From: Anopheles merus
Lineage: Eukaryota > Arthropoda > Insecta > Diptera > Culicidae
Length of the DNA stretch: 64,000 bases
Direction: 5' to 3'
Assembly (NCBI RefSeq): GCF_017562075.2
Contig: NC_054081.1
Location: 22,572,793-22,636,792 of the forward strand
Shown: positions 1 to 9,970 of the stretch, one piece after another
Position numbering within the stretch: the stretch's first letter is position 1
Layout: each line of letters starts with the position of its first letter
Notes under the pieces: model-generated
Databases searched by the model: none
What the model was told of the DNA's origin: nothing
The model's input: the letters and a program-made list of their open reading frames with translations, nothing else
Made by a program: the position numbers and the translations under genes

Positions 1-54
1 TACTTTACTTTTACTTATTTTTATAGAGACTTTGAGGTCTAGCTCATTCGCCTC

Positions 55-1158
55 TTATAAATTATACTGAAACCCGGGCGGTGTAACCGGAGCTGTAGTA
101 GTTCGTGCGGTACTGCGGTGAGCAGAGGGCGGCGCGATTGTACGGAGCTGTGGGAAATCCTGCATAGATTGTAGCGGTGCTGGAGTCAGTCGTACCACAG
201 GGCGTTGCGTCTGATTACGAGAGCGCGAATTGGCCTGTTGGCAAATTTCAACATACTTAGTACGTTGCGGGCACACAACATTATTGGCAAGGTGTGGTCC
301 CTGGCAGTTTGTGCACTTCATAACGGATGGCTGTTCCTTAGTAGGGCACGTATCCGTTAGATTATTTTCAGCACATATAGCGCAGCGGGGTTTCAAGCGG
401 CAGTTCCGCAAGCCATGACCAAAGCCTTGGCATCAGCCGCACTGTACAGGACCTTTAGATCTATTTCGATAGGCTTCCCATCGAACAATCACAGATTGCA
501 CACTCCTGATTGACTGTAAACCAGGAAGAATGCACGAGCCTCGTTTCAGATGTACCAGGTATAGTTGTGGTACGGTTTTTCTTTCTCACTACGCCGTTTA
601 GTTCGGAATATTTCCAGCACCTGAAGCTGGTGATGCTCGGCTAATTCCATCTTGATGTTTTTTAGTTTCATCAAAGGAAGACTGTGGATTACTGTTTTGA
701 ATGGTTTTTCCTGTTTTATCTCGTGAGAAAAGAACTCCCCATGAGAATCTTCCAGCATTCGGACCGTTGCATCATACTCTACCTTCGACTGTAAGAAAAC
801 TTTTATATACATATTTCAATGCTGATACATGGCATAGACACTTAGAGATTGCAACGCAGGTTTAAGCGTAGCATTATGAATGGTTTAAACCACTAATAAT
901 GGTTGTTTTGGTTCCTTTAAGGGCCCAGTTGCAAGTGGAATCGGAGCATTCATCCTTTGAGAGGCTTGGGTCACCGTACGAGAAGTGGTTGAGGTAGCAT
1001 GATTATCACGCGAGGAGGATGGAACGGTGAATGCCACGCGAGGGGTCACCGTAGCAGAGTTGGCATCAGAAGCTGATGCCACTGGTGCAGAGATAGCAGT
1101 TTTAGCGCCTTTTGTGCCTCGTTTTTTTTAACGTAGGTTGAAACCCGTCGACGTCCAT
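55..1158 (-). pseudogene. Decayed ORF1 (gag) of a jockey-type non-LTR retrotransposon
   Basis: Read on the minus strand from a Met at 1158 (MDVDG...), the region gives pieces of one gag-like protein in several frames: a Ser/Thr/Pro-rich start (about 1082-885), a middle piece (812-546) like the PRE_C2HC domain before the zinc knuckles of jockey gags, and a C-terminal piece (411-55) with knuckle motifs (CAIC, CTNC...H....C). The first knuckle (GHGLRNC) has a TGA inside its leading C-x2-C near 435. Such proteins bind the element's RNA. The reading frame changes at least twice. No RT is visible, because the gag ends at the left window edge; ORF2 would lie to the left of base 1. It lies antisense in the last intron of the RUNX gene. 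The jockey-like assignment is by motif; the exact family is unknown. Confidence 0.72.
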
Positions 1159-1571
1159 CTTTACAGTAGACATTCCATTTTAATCATATGTGCTTACTTC
1201 ATATTCCGCCTCTAAGCTGTACGTGCTGGACGACGATGAGCATGAAGGTCGTTCGTGTTTTGATTCTTTCAAACCGGTTTTCTTGCTCCGGTTAGGTATT
1301 TAGGTAGACGTAAATTTACTACTATCACTGTACACACATTGTTCTCTTATTTGAGATCGTGTCGTAGCTTGCATAGCTTGCCGCTACGACGACTAATTTA
1401 CTCACAATATCACAGTTACGAATATGCTCATTTCTACCCTCTATTAGACCACAAGGCTAGCTATCGTCAAATACATCCGATCGACTCGACTGCAGAACGC
1501 CTCATGACATGCTTGAAATATTTTTCAATACGTTTTATGATGGGATTTACTTATCTGATTTTTTTTAATAG

Positions 1572-2731
1572 TGTTACCGGACTCCACGGCTACCGACCTG
1601 GACCAACACCTAAGCAGCCTGGTAGGGGCAACACAACAAGCCACAAGCCATATGGTCCAAACAAATATAATCTCAGGTGGAGCAGGCGTTACCAATAACT
1701 CGAACAACACTGGTGGTAGCGGTAGTAGCGGAAACAGCTTAACTCCACAAATTCCCGCTCACTTGTCGAATAGTCTTATAGTACCCCGATACGCACAGTC
1801 AACGGGTACCAACAATCACGTGGACGCCTACGGACTCACCAGCAATCAAAGCGAACCTCGTAGTTTAAGTGACTCGTCGCAAGCTGAATCTCCTGTGCAA
1901 GATGACTTACTTACTTCCAACACACCCAACCTTGGTCCCAGCAGCGGTCCCACAACTACCACCGGTGCTGGTGACAGCGGCGGTGTAAATGGTGGTGCTA
2001 ATGGTGGAGGAAGCAATGGTGGGGGAGGTGGTAATAGCAATGGACTACATCAAAATTTCTCAAACATTGTAATGAGCCAAAGCAATGGAGGATCCAACGC
2101 ATCCACAACACCCAACTTTGTAGGTTCGAATGGGACCAGCAGCTGTAATGGTTCACCACTCTACCCCGTCCTGCCAGCTAGTCTACTTTACTCACAGCTG
2201 TACACAGCTGCAAACCAATCGGTGGGAGGATTCGGACATGCAGTAAATCATCACCATCATATCCAGTCCACGCACGGAGCGGTGGCAGCTGCTGTTGCCG
2301 TTGCTACTGGAGGAAGTCCGGTACAAAACAGTGCATCTGCCGCCGCGGCAACAGCAGCCGCTGCTGCTATGCATGCTGGCGAACTTCAGAGTGTTATGGA
2401 CCATCTTACGGCTGGTACTACCCAAGCTGCGGCTGTTGCGGCAGCGGCCGTGTCTCATCGACATCATTACCATCATCATCAAACAGGAGCAAACTTAATT
2501 GGTGGACACGGCCATGGCAATCAGAGTAGTGGTGTAGGGGTCATTACTAATCCTGAATTGTCGCTTATTGGAAATTGCAGTGCAATGGCCCGTGGAGCCC
2601 TCGACGAATCAACTCATCGAGTACTGAGTGGTGCTGGAGTTGTCGGTGGGCGATTAAATGGCCACTCCGATAATACTAGCCAGGTAGGACAGACCACCGA
2701 TAATGGGAATTCTGTCTGGCGACCGTACTGA
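1572..2731 (+). CDS. Terminal exon of a RUNX (Runt-domain) transcription factor
   Basis: The open frame runs from a 3' splice site (polypyrimidine run then AATAG, cut after 1571) to TGA at 2729-2731 and encodes about 385 residues. No ATG opens it; the exon starts with TG, the last two bases of a split codon. The protein is low-complexity: Asn/Gly/Ser runs, His clusters (HHHH near residue 225, HHYHHHH near 300) and Ala tracts. It ends exactly in VWRPY, the C-terminal motif by which RUNX proteins recruit the Groucho/TLE corepressor in the nucleus. The DNA-binding Runt domain must lie in upstream exons left of the window. Lozenge is a plausible identity because of the Ala/His-rich tail, but runt, RunxA and RunxB paralogues also end this way, so no symbol is given. 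It is the only convincing host gene here. The 1159-1571 intron stretch contains nothing else recognised. Confidence 0.85.
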
Positions 2732-3635
2732 AACAGAACTATCGCGAGTGTGCCCGGTATAACCACCAATTGTATATCCGAGAAAAGAATACCATTCCCA
2801 CCATCATTTACTTCTATCTCATCTTAATCTCAACCTAGTGCTTACAAAAACTCCTCAATTATATAAGGTTGGTCAGACTAGTTATAAGAAATACGTTATT
2901 CAAAATGTACAGGATTGAAATGCATATGCAATGTTAGCCCTGTAAATCAAATATAAAATTAATATATGAATCAGCCGTATATGCTTGCTCCCACGAAAAA
3001 GAGATATGTTGACTGGCCAATTAATGGCACAATGATAATCAGTATGTAAAACTTTTAACAGATACTCGATACAATTTCTGGTAAAAAACATCATCTAGCA
3101 ATATTATTCCTCGTGGAGGGGGAAATTGAGCAAGGTTCGTGAAGAAGGAAGCGAGTAGCAAAATTATCCAATTGCAACAGGCTACCATGAAAATGTTGCA
3201 AGGAATATTTCTTCATGACATATGTTTCGGCAGTGATGTGGGAACAGATTTGTAGTCAAAGAATCTTATCGTGTGAGGGCATCTAATCGTTATTAATTAT
3301 GAAGCAATTTATTATTATTGATCGCTTCCTGTAAATAAAAATCGGTATAACTATCCTGTTTGTGTCCATACAGTTTGATTCGTAAAACTCTTTTTCAAAG
3401 CCTGTAGATTCATTTTAATGAAACAAATGTGTGAATAAATGCTAAATTTAACCCTTAGGATTAATTGCCTATTTAAGCAAGGCATTGAGAACATGTCTAT
3501 CATATATTAAGGAACGTGAGCTAGAACAACACAGATATATTTTCAAATGCGTGTCCATGGGAGAGCGCTTAACGCATATGCACGCATTTCGTAATATTTT
3601 GTATACATGATACAACCTAGTTTTATCAAAGCCAA
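2732..3635 (+). other. Probable 3' UTR and downstream flank of the RUNX gene
   Basis: AT-rich noncoding DNA after the stop codon. Two AATAAA hexamers (3334-3339 and 3434-3439) are the best candidates for poly(A) signals, giving a 3' UTR of about 0.6-0.7 kb. No coding potential or repeat was recognised. Which hexamer is used, if either, cannot be told from sequence alone. Confidence 0.4.
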
Positions 3636-3637
3636 TA

Positions 3638-4440
3638 CAGGGTTTTCCAATTGAGTTTAGACAAGCAGCATACTTTTTTTTAATAGTCGCAATAGATTCT
3701 TGACTAGCATCCTTTATTTTTGATTACGAGCAATGGATTATTGACTAGGAGCAATTGATTTCAGCAGGTCCCTGCATGACAGCCTAAGAGCGACGGGTTT
3801 ATAACATCCAGTGTGGCAGATCGACTTGAATAATAATCTGTGGATAATATTTAATTTCATCTGTTCATTTGTTTAAATAATTTGTTTTACTGTATATGTC
3901 ATCCACAAAGAAAGATATATTTTATCTGATAGGATTTCGATGCTATTGTTTTGATTTTATGAATGCACAATACAACACAAAAGCACTTAACAGCTGAATT
4001 GAAATATACAGTAGTGGACCCATAGACATAACCTAACCAAAAGCTAGATTGCACATGTTTTTCAGAGTGACCATGTAGTTCTATCGATTTTCGATCGAAT
4101 ATTGGTTTGCAATTGAGCACACTGAAACTCAATTTTTCTGATCGAAAATCAAATATTTTTCTAAGTATTCACCGTTCAACAATAAAATTGGAATTTAAAA
4201 ACTTTGTGAGTGAATAAAAAGTTGTTTTTACCGAAAATTACCGAATTTGCTTTAAATTTCCTACCGATAACCTCTAAAAACAATCTGGTCACTCCGTGCC
4301 AGCAACCGGCCTGCTGAAATCAATTGCTCCTAGTCAAAAATCCATTGATCGTAATCAAAAATAGAGGATGCTAGTCAAGAATCTATTGCGACTATTCAAA
4401 AAAAGTATGCTGCTAGTCTAACCTCAATTGGAAAACCCTG
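3638..4440. mobile_element. MITE with about 130-bp terminal inverted repeats and TA target duplication
   Basis: The left end begins CAGGGTTTTCCAATTGAG and the right end finishes with its inverse, CTCAATTGGAAAACCCTG. TA flanks both ends (3636-3637 and 4441-4442). The inverted similarity continues for about 130 bp on each side (to about 3771 and from about 4307), with scattered mismatches and a small indel. The roughly 530-bp centre has no open frame. A TA duplication is typical of Tc1/mariner-superfamily elements, so a mariner-type transposase supplied in trans is the likely mobiliser. At 803 bp with long arms it is large for a MITE. It lies just downstream of the RUNX 3' end. Confidence 0.85.
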
Positions 4441-4442
4441 TA

Positions 4443-5892
4443 AAGGATATGGATCGATTCTTTAAGTCAATAATAGGTGCAGTAGCATTTCTAAAGGTGT
4501 AAATATTTAGCATAAAAAAAGATAATTTTGATTTGAACGCTATTATATAGGCCCTACAGTCACTGTATAAAAATGTTGTAAAATTCAAAATTTTAACAAT
4601 ATATTTTGTTGCAACATCAATTTTATTAATTATCTGGGATTTATAATTATTTGACTGGAAAAAATGAGCAGGTATTTTCTTCAAATATTCATAGCAACAA
4701 AACCAACATGCTTTCTCGATCTGTCAGGTTTGAAGGTCTGTTGGGCAAAACGAGAAAGCATTTGGATTTTGTTAGTAGGGGTATGACTTAAAAAGAGTTT
4801 CAAAATATGCGAAAAATAATTTTTCATTGATATCATTGTCACATCTCATATATTTGTGGTACTCAAAATAATTCTACCAGTACTCTAAATGAAGATTGCG
4901 TTTCTGGAACAAAGTGTCATTCTACACATTTTGATATTTTTGCATTTCGCCAGCACATGTGCGCTATCGTGTGGACACGAATTTATATGTAAAAACAACA
5001 TGGTATAATGATATGACAAGTATTTAGGGTATGTTTGTAATATATGTGCATTGAAAAAGAAAATTCTTTGAATAAGAACCAATATTAATAAAAGACACTA
5101 AACCACGCTAATACTTAATGAGATGCATATTGTTGATAATGATTCAGTTATCAGATATAAAGAGAATCACATAGAAATAAAGGCTTAGCAAAACATTGTG
5201 CCTGCAGAGATATACCTTTATGTGGATAGCCATATGTTGAAAACTCGACAAAGCTAGACGAACAACATCATTTGGGAAACAACGGAAAACTTGCTACAGT
5301 CCCAGCGATAGTTACGCCATTAAAATAAATTAAAATTAAATGTACAAAATACCAATACTTAATTTTTTTGACTTTATTCGATATCAAAAGACGCAATGTT
5401 GGTTGATACCAAATGGGAGCAAGTCACGCTTTAATCTCCTTTTTTCTCTCCCATGGTCTACACTTTCAAGCATCCTTGCGGCCAATACACACTCCATGAA
5501 ACTTCCCCTAACTTAAATGCTCTATCTATACAGTTGAGAAACAAACATGGTGAGTACCAGCTTCGAGTGACGAAATTTATTTCACTGCCTATGTACGGCG
5601 GACAAAAATCTTCTTGTTCTTCTTTGGCACAACAACGCCGGTACCAACATCCACCCGATTGTGGCTCTCGGGCATGACGGATTCATTAAATGGCGTCCGT
5701 TTAGAGGATCCGATACACTCCCCAGGACAATCGCATGGCAATCGGATTGAACTCCCAACATTCTTCATACAAATCCGCAGTGTTGCGTGTCCTTTGCGCC
5801 AGCTTTGCCTATTATTTTCTGTGATCATAGCAAATTTTACCCCCCTCGTATCCGCGTTGAATCGTAACGCTCGCTTGTCGCTGCAACGTTCA
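4443..5892. other. AT-rich stretch with no recognised gene
   Basis: No coding frame with family resemblance was found. A short perfect inverted repeat of 11 bp (ATGCTTTCTCG at 4708-4718 and its complement at 4751-4761) is the only structure noticed. Open frames here are short and look random. Confidence 0.5.
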
Positions 5893-5982
5893 CCGCATAC
5901 TAGTGTTGGCCGTTCCGGTCCGAACCTAGTAAAAAAGTTCCGTTCTTTATGTAGGCCGTTCCGTTCCGATCCTTTATACAAA

Positions 5983-6152
5983 ATCGTTCCGTTCCGTTCA
6001 TTCCGTTCATTCCGTTCTTTCCGTTCATTCCGTTCCGTTCCGTTCATTCCGTTCATTCCGTTCCGTTCATTTCGTTCATTCCGTTCATTCCGTTCTTTCC
6101 GTTCTTTCCGTTCATTCCGTTCCGTTCAATTCGTTCTTTCCGTTCGCTCCGC
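5983..6152. repeat. CCGTTC/CCGTTCATTC minisatellite
   Basis: About 170 bp built from 5- and 10-bp variants of CCGTT and CCGTTCATT(C/T). It lies in the left subterminal part of the hAT element, and a shorter version of the same motif is at the right end (about 7100-7147), so the repeat is part of the transposon's ends. The Phe-Arg-Ser peptide it can encode is an artefact. Confidence 0.85.
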
Positions 6153-6704
6153 TGCATGCAAGATAACTGTTCACTCTTTCTCGCACACAGTATGTGTTGC
6201 CTGTGCACTCTCCCATGCTCACAGGAATATTCATCGCACTAGAGGCGAAAGAACTCCGCAGGAGCCAAAGCCTCTCTAAATCATACTAACAATTCATCGC
6301 ACTTCGTCGCGTATCGTTTATAAAAATCGCGGTAAGCGAAACCAAAAATGGTGTTACATTTGGTATTATGGTGCAATTTGTAACATCTGTTATACTTTTT
6401 GTTATAATTTAGCTTGTTTTAACAACACAAATAACTATTTTAAAATTTAAATCTTTACTCATATTGCAGAACGGTTTAGAAGAGATGTATTATAATATGT
6501 GAGTATAAACAACGAAAAAAATGTATTTATTTTTTATGCCACGATATCCTCTTGATCTTGGCACTCGACATAATTCCAATATTTGGTCATTCGATTCGAA
6601 GCATTCTGTTCCATTCGACAACCGTTTGAGTGCCGTAAACATGTAAACGATTTGTGTGAAAAAACTTTTTGTTTTAAATAGTAAGTGAAATTCAAATAAT
6701 TAGT

Positions 6705-6832
6705 CAGTCTCGTGATACAATCGTCAACTCGTACCACTCAATAACATCGGCATGGGTAAAAACCTCGAATGGATCGTGCCCTCATACGCTGGGATGATTA
6801 TCCTGCTATGAGCATTTATGTTACTGATAGCC
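6705..6832 (+). mobile_element. Diverged SINE200-like relic
   Basis: This stretch matches in order the younger SINEs at 9257 and 29772: (A/T)CGTCAACTCGTAC, a degraded B-box region around GGCATGGGT, the ATACG...GGATGATTATCCTGCTATG block and the AGCCAAGCC block. Similarity is clearly lower and the tail is lost. It lies inside the hAT element, so it was either carried by it or inserted into an older copy. Confidence 0.6.
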
Positions 6833-7028
6833 AAGCCTATTTATTTGACCGAAAATGGTCGTCGCATCTAAAAAGATAAAAAAATGCTAGATAATAAATG
6901 CATGCTTTATATTAGCACAACCGGTACAGCTTACTTGACATAGGTTGAACCCATCTAGATTTGGTGTCAGATATGATTTCAGATTGATGATTTAAGATAC
7001 GCCTTTTCATATCCTGTATGAAGTAACA

Positions 7029-7048
7029 CCCCCCCCCCCCCCCCCCCC
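7029..7048. repeat. Homopolymer run of 20 C
   Basis: Twenty consecutive C residues inside the hAT element, near its right end. Length calls over such a run are unreliable in most sequencing data. Confidence 0.9.
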
Positions 7049-7181
7049 GAAAGACAGCTTGGCTTCTAAGCTCTGGGTCGGTTCTTTTGCACCCCAGGTT
7101 CCCGTTCCGTTCTTCTTGAAAAATGAACTAGTTCCGTTCCGTTCCTTTTTTTTTAACGAAATTCCCAACACTACCGCATAC

Positions 7182-7816
7182 ACACACATACCACCACACT
7201 CACGGTACAACATATTTCCTGTTGCTGTTCTGGAATCATACAAAATTTGTGTTTCTACACTCATGTTAAAACAAGTAGCAGTTTGTAAGATCTGAATTAA
7301 CAAACAAATATCAAAATATTATGTTCTTCAAATGATGTGTGTAATTACATTAAGTTTTTACATATCTTTCCTAAAAGTTTATCAGAGTATGAAAACAATT
7401 TGTCAAGAATAACTTATATTTTTATATCTTTGCGCTGCTGTAATTATAACGCACGCTGTGTGTGTGGCGGCGTAATTCGCTACCTCGTATAGCTGTCTGG
7501 CTTCTTCTTGTGTGCGTTGCTCACCGCTTGAAGAACATTGCTGCTCGCACACTCGTTAGTCTGTGGCAAACAATTGGTAGGGGAGAATGTGTCGGTTTGC
7601 TCCAGAAATTGTGTGTGATTTCGGTATTCTAGGTTTGGTTCCATCGCTGTTTATTTTGGTAAAATTGAGAAGGTAAGAATCATAAACCGATGTACAAGTG
7701 TGAAAGTATGATGATGCTGACGGTGAATAATGCTTTAAGTTGTTTCTTTTTATACTTTCATCAACTGATGGCGTCGAGCATCGTCGAGGACGTGATTGAA
7801 TGTAAAATAGGTCATC
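7182..7816. other. Intergenic stretch with no recognised gene
   Basis: The DNA between the right TSD of the hAT element and the start of the LINE shows no family resemblance in any frame and no clear repeat. Confidence 0.45.
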
Positions 7817-9784
7817 GTGGAACTTCATTCCGGGATTTTTTTGGAATATGGTAAGTTTAATAACCGAAACAACGTTGTACCTAAGGTAACCTGCTGTCGC
7901 AACAAGGATGGAGATCTGGTTAGAAACCAGCCAGAGGTCCTCTCGCGGTGGGCTCAGTACTTTGATGAATTACTCAACGACCAGTTTAGCGAACAGCTAG
8001 AAGTGCCACTAGCAGATAGTGTCATGCTACTGCCACCTAGCATAGAAGAAACACGAAAGGCTATCCGTCGGCTGAAAAATAACAAGGCACCCGGAACCGA
8101 CGGAATTGCAGCCGAACTGGTCAAGAATGGAGGTGCACGACTAGAAAACGAGATTCATCAAATTGTTACTGAGGTGTGGGATAGCTAATCGATGCCTTGT
8201 AACTGGAATCTCGGCATCATATACTCCATATACAAGAAGGGAGATAGGTTGGACTGCAACAACTACAGGGGTATTACGGTGTTGAATACCGCCTATAAAA
8301 TATTCTCCCTGATCCTTCAGGATCGCCTTGTCCCGTACGTCGAAGAGATAGTTGGAAATTATCAAAGAGGATTCAGAAACGGAAAATCAACCACTGATCA
8401 GATCTTCACCATGCGGCAGATCTTGGAGAAGATGGCTGAATACAGAAACGACACATACCATCTCATCATAGACTTCAAAGCCGCATATGATAGCATAGCC
8501 AGGGTAAAACTGTATGACGCTATGAGCTCTTTTGGAATCCCGGCCAAACTGATAAGGCTAGTTAGAATGACTATGACCAACGTCACATGCCAGGTGAGGG
8601 TGGATGGAAAACTCTCAGGACCTTTTGCTACCACCAAAGGTCTGCGCCAGGGGGACGGGCTTGCCTGTCTCCAATTTAACCTGGCGCTAGAGAGGGCCAT
8701 CCGTGACTCGAGGGTGGAGACTACGGGAACCATCTTCTATAAGTCAATACAGATCCTGGCATACGCTGATGATATAGACATCATTGGTCTGCGGCTCTCC
8801 TATGTAGCAGAAGCCTACCAAGGGATCGACCAGGCGGCAGAGAACCTTGATTGCAGATAAACGAGGCAAAGACCAAACTGATGGTGGCAACATCAGCGGA
8901 CCTACCAATAAATAATCCGAATCTACGTAGGCGGGATGTACAGATAGGTGAACGCACTTTTGAAGTCGTCCCAGAATTCATCTATCTTGGGTCAAAGGTC
9001 AGCAACGACAACAGTATGGAAGCTGAGTTGCGCGCAAGGATGCTGGCGGCCAACCGGTCATTCTACAGCCTGAAAAAGCAGTTAACCTCAAAGAACCTGT
9101 CGCGATGGACGAAGCTGGGAATATATAGTACCTGTATAGTACCGGTACTCACATACGCCTCTGAGACATGGACACTGTCCAAATCTGACGAAACCCTCTT
9201 AGCCGCGTTCGAGAGGAAGATGCTCAGAAGGATAATTGGCCCTGTATGTGTGGAAGCCGGTCTCATGGTACAGTCGTCAACTCGTGCGACTTAACAACAT
9301 GCCCGTCATGGGTTCAAGCCCCAAATAGACCGTGCCGCCATACGTAGGACTGACTATCCTGCTATGGGGGGATATCAATAAGTCACTGAAAGCCAACCCC
9401 ACAAGTGTGTTGGCAGGCCTTGACCGGCATCGGTTGTTGAGCCAAAGAAGAAGAAGAAGATGTGTGGAAGGACAATGGAGGAGCCGCTATAATGACGAGC
9501 TATACGAGATGTACGGCGACCTCACTGTCGTACAGCGTATCAAGCTCGCCAGGCTCCGGTGGGCTGGCCATGTTGTACGCATGGAAACGGACCACCCAGC
9601 CCGTAAAGTCTTTTTAGGCCGTCCACAAGGACAGAGGAGGCGTGGTAGGCCCAAATTGAGGTGGCAAGATGGCGTGGAGGCGTCCGACATTAAGGCCGGG
9701 ATAACGGACTGGAAGACGAAGGCGCGAGACCGCGAGCAGTTTCGAACACTCCTGAGGCAGACCAAGACCGCAAAGCGGTTGTAG
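7817..9784 (+). pseudogene. 5'-truncated non-LTR retrotransposon reverse transcriptase, broken
   Basis: The pieces at 7817-8188, 8192-8860, 8851-9245 and 9471-9784 form one LINE ORF2 C-terminal half. Fingers-region motif NNKAPGTDGI is near 8090, QRGFRNGKSTTDQI near 8370 and the catalytic YADD near 8765. The C-terminal half holds the YLGS block, then LTYASETW, and a basic tail with RLRWAGHVVRM and RRRGRPK. An in-frame TAA at 8186-8188 and a frameshift near 8850 disable it, and a SINE (9257-9459) splits the last domain. Removing the SINE and one TSD copy restores the frame (GPVCVE/GQWRS). The endonuclease is missing, so the copy is 5'-truncated. The 3' end is a short TAAG-type repeat (about 9795-9808). 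I could not settle the clade; the tail resembles RTE-like arthropod elements. Confidence 0.8.
9257..9459 (+). mobile_element. SINE200-type tRNA-derived SINE, full length
   Basis: A 203-bp element with a tRNA-like head: an A-box-like region at TGGTACAGTCGTC and a good B box GGGTTCAAGCCCC, an RNA polymerase III internal promoter. It ends in a (GAA)n tail. A perfect 11-bp target duplication ATGTGTGGAAG flanks it (9246-9256 and 9460-9470), showing LINE-type target-primed insertion. It interrupts the C-terminal part of the plus-strand LINE. Nearly the same sequence is at 29772-29975. The name rests on resemblance to the Anopheles SINE200 family. Confidence 0.9.
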
Positions 9785-9970
9785 CGCCAGATAAGTAAAG
9801 TAAGTAAGTTTAATTTGTTTATTTGTTTATTTGTAAATGTTAAGTGATTGGCCATAATTGGCCTCATCACTGATCTTATAAACTAAACTTATAATAACAT
9901 AAAGCATCACAGTACAATGTAACATCAGCACAAAATAAATAACAAAGAGTATCACAACAAGAAAAACAGG

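Larger units (their letters stand above)
5901..7173. mobile_element. Non-autonomous hAT element with 8-bp TSD CCGCATAC
   Basis: The element starts TAGTGTTGG and ends CCAACACTA, and is flanked by a perfect 8-bp direct repeat CCGCATAC (5893-5900 and 7174-7181). The subterminal regions are also inversely related: both carry GTTCCGTTC-type tracts next to short A/T runs. Ends of this form and an 8-bp TSD are diagnostic of the hAT superfamily. At 1273 bp it encodes no transposase and must be moved in trans. The interior carries a CCGTTCATTC minisatellite, an old SINE relic and a 20-nt C run. The open frames across its left end are read-through of the repeat. Confidence 0.88.

Noticed and set aside
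5983..6152. CRISPR-like array
   Set aside because: No unique spacers; a simple 5/10-bp tandem repeat in a eukaryotic transposon.
5614..6279. 221-codon frame rich in Phe-Arg-Ser
   Set aside because: It is translation of the CCGTTC minisatellite across the left end of the hAT element.
9257..9459. tRNA gene from A/B-box-like motifs
   Set aside because: The sequence recurs with target duplications and a GAA tail; it is a SINE, and no cloverleaf closes.
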